This document shows, piece after piece, positions 31,168 to 32,241 of a DNA stretch of 32,241 bases; within the stretch, counting starts at the first letter, position 1; each line of letters starts with the position of its first letter. Location of the stretch: contig CAIZNN010000091.1 in NCBI GenBank assembly GCA_903934285.1, forward strand, positions 1-32,241. Reading direction: 5' to 3'. The stretch comes from Akkermansiaceae bacterium (GTDB taxonomy: Bacteria; Verrucomicrobiota; Verrucomicrobiia; Verrucomicrobiales; Akkermansiaceae). Below the pieces are notes generated by a model. That model ran no database searches and had not been told where the DNA came from. It was given only the letters and a program-made list of their open reading frames with translations. Both the position numbers and the translations under genes were made by a program.

Positions 31168-32043
31168 CTACTCCACATTCTGCACTTGCTCGCGGATTTT
31201 CTCGAGTTCGGTTTTGGCTTCGACGATGGTCTGGGCGATGGCGGCGTCGTTGGCCTTGGAGCCGATGGTGTTGAACTCGCGGAAAATCTCCTGGCAGAGG
31301 AAGTCGAGGGCGCGGCCCGGCGCGGCGGTGGCGGCCATGTATTCGCGGAACTTGGCGTAATGGGAATTGAGCCGGGTGAGTTCCTCGGTGATGTCACAGC
31401 GGTCCGCAAACAATGCCAACTCTTTGACCACCCGCTCATCGGCCGGATCCAACTCCAGGCCGGCTTCCCGCAAGCGCTTCACTAACAATTCACGCTGGCG
31501 CAGCGGGCGCTCCGCCGCGCCGTGTGCCAGCCGCCGCGTGAGCGCGTCGAGCGTGGCCAGGCGGGCCGCGAAGTCGGCCAGCAGATCGGCGCCCTCGCGG
31601 GTGCGCATGGTGGTGAGTTGGGTGAGCGCGTCGTGGAGTGCCGGTTCGACGGCCGCCCAGGCGGATTCCGCATCGATTTCGCGTGAGCCGACGGCGAGCA
31701 CGCCGGGTTGGCGGAGGAAATCGGCCGCGCATGGCAAGACCGGGCGGCCGAGCAGCGCGCCAAGTTGTGCAAAGGCCGCCTCAAAGGCGCGGGCCAGTGG
31801 CGCATCCACGCGCACGGTGGTGGATTCATCCTGGGCGTGTTCGAGGTTGACGCTCACTTGCACCCGGCCGCGGGAAACGGTGGTTTGCACATGTTTGCGA
31901 ATGCGGCCATCCATCTCCGCCAGTTCGCGCGGCAATTGCACGACCACTTCCGCCTGCTTGCGGTTGACGGTGCTGAGTTCTACCTTTGCGAGCCACACGC
32001 CGGTCACCGCGCTGCCCCTGCCAAAACCTGTCATTGATTGCAT
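31168..32043 (-). CDS. yicC: YicC/YloC-family endoribonuclease
   Basis: The 291-residue protein starts MQSMTGFGRG, the standard YicC beginning, and ends EKIREQVQNVE, the standard YicC end. RELAEMDGRIRKHV, SRGRVQVSV and the C-terminal block containing EELTRLNSHYAKF and GRALDFLCQEIFREFNTIGSKAND are family signatures. YicC is reported to be an endoribonuclease involved in RNA turnover. The start at 32043 was chosen over 32061 because the family begins at this Met. YicC often precedes gmk, but here it is followed by the heptad repeat and convergent ppdK. Confidence 0.94.
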   Translation of the reverse strand: MQSMTGFGRGSAVTGVWLAKVELSTVNRKQAEVVVQLPRELAEMDGRIRKHVQTTVSRGRVQVSVNLEHAQDESTTVRVDAPLARAFEAAFAQLGALLGRPVLPCAADFLRQPGVLAVGSREIDAESAWAAVEPALHDALTQLTTMRTREGADLLADFAARLATLDALTRRLAHGAAERPLRQRELLVKRLREAGLELDPADERVVKELALFADRCDITEELTRLNSHYAKFREYMAATAAPGRALDFLCQEIFREFNTIGSKANDAAIAQTIVEAKTELEKIREQVQNVE

Positions 32044-32180
32044 GGGCCAAGCGTGGCTCATTCCCGCCCACCCGCCAAGCCAAACCCATCGCCGCAGCCA
32101 GTTAGCCCAAGTTTCTTATCATGAGGCTGTAGGCCTTGATTTTGCAGGGATTCGCTTCGAAAGGCACTACAAAGTCGGTT

Positions 32181-32241
32181 TCATTTCATGATGAATTTTC
32201 TGGCGGGGCAGGCCTGCTTCCAATCGATGCCGAGGCGTTGG
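32181..32241 (-). CDS. possible C-terminal end of a gene running off the window
   Basis: On the minus strand a frame entering from the right edge reads QRLGIDWKQACPARKFIMK and then stops at 32181-32183 (TGA). The mixed, protein-like composition suggests a real C-terminus of a gene upstream of yicC. Only 19 codons are visible, no family is recognised, and other frames are also open over this length. Confidence 0.3.
   Translation of the reverse strand, partial: QRLGIDWKQACPARKFIMK

Overview
The window is GC-rich, densely coding bacterial chromosome that most resembles the PVC group, probably Verrucomicrobiota. The main clues are a double-length, four-ATPase UvrA of the chlamydial/PVC type, coaE directly joined to rho (these genes are neighbours in Chlamydiae), Hanks-type kinase signalling, a Tat-exported Gfo/Idh/MocA oxidoreductase, few clear Shine-Dalgarno sequences, and small palindromic repeats. 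One such repeat lies inside carB. I saw no prophage, insertion sequence, CRISPR array or tRNA. The window is mostly housekeeping DNA with a few odd gene architectures.

Layout. 1-253: short leader with three 10-bp tandem repeats. 254-994 (+): a protein-L-isoaspartate methyltransferase with a lipoprotein-type leader. 1011-4256 (-): carB with an in-frame two-hairpin element. 4493-5089 (+): a small membrane protein of unknown function. 5173-12778 (-): tandem UvrA preceded on the same strand by a transmembrane Ser/Thr kinase. 12951-13339 (-): RNase P RNA. 13458-15408 (+): a lipoprotein and ATP-grasp pair matching YgiB-YgiC. 15409-15785: gene-poor gap. 15786-19394 (+): Gfo/Idh/MocA oxidoreductase, HAD-family hydrolase and the murein-recycling ligase Mpl. 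19528-22540 (+): a Cys-rich DUF318-type permease, then an MFS transporter. 22640-26974 (+): SppA protease, a small secreted CPKC protein, and one continuous CoaE-Rho reading frame. 27098-27711 (-): AbrB-type antitoxin and Doc-type toxin. 27896-30805 (+): pyruvate phosphate dikinase with a histone-H1-like Lys/Ala N-terminal tail. 30806-31167: convergent intergenic region with a long inverted repeat built of CAAGACN heptads. 31168-32043 (-): YicC. 32181-32241 (-): possible end of another gene.

Functional links are modest. HAD and Mpl are almost contiguous and probably co-transcribed. YgiB/YgiC form a two-gene operon. AbrB/Doc overlap by ATGA. CoaE and Rho share one frame. The most unusual items are the repeat inside CarB, the CoaE-Rho fusion, the H1-like tail on PPDK, the lipoprotein-type methyltransferase, the heptad inverted repeat, and a window-wide excess of CTAAC/GTTAG among CTAA/TTAG tetramers, often using otherwise rare codons. 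All family calls come from reading motifs and recalled family sequences; no database search was run.
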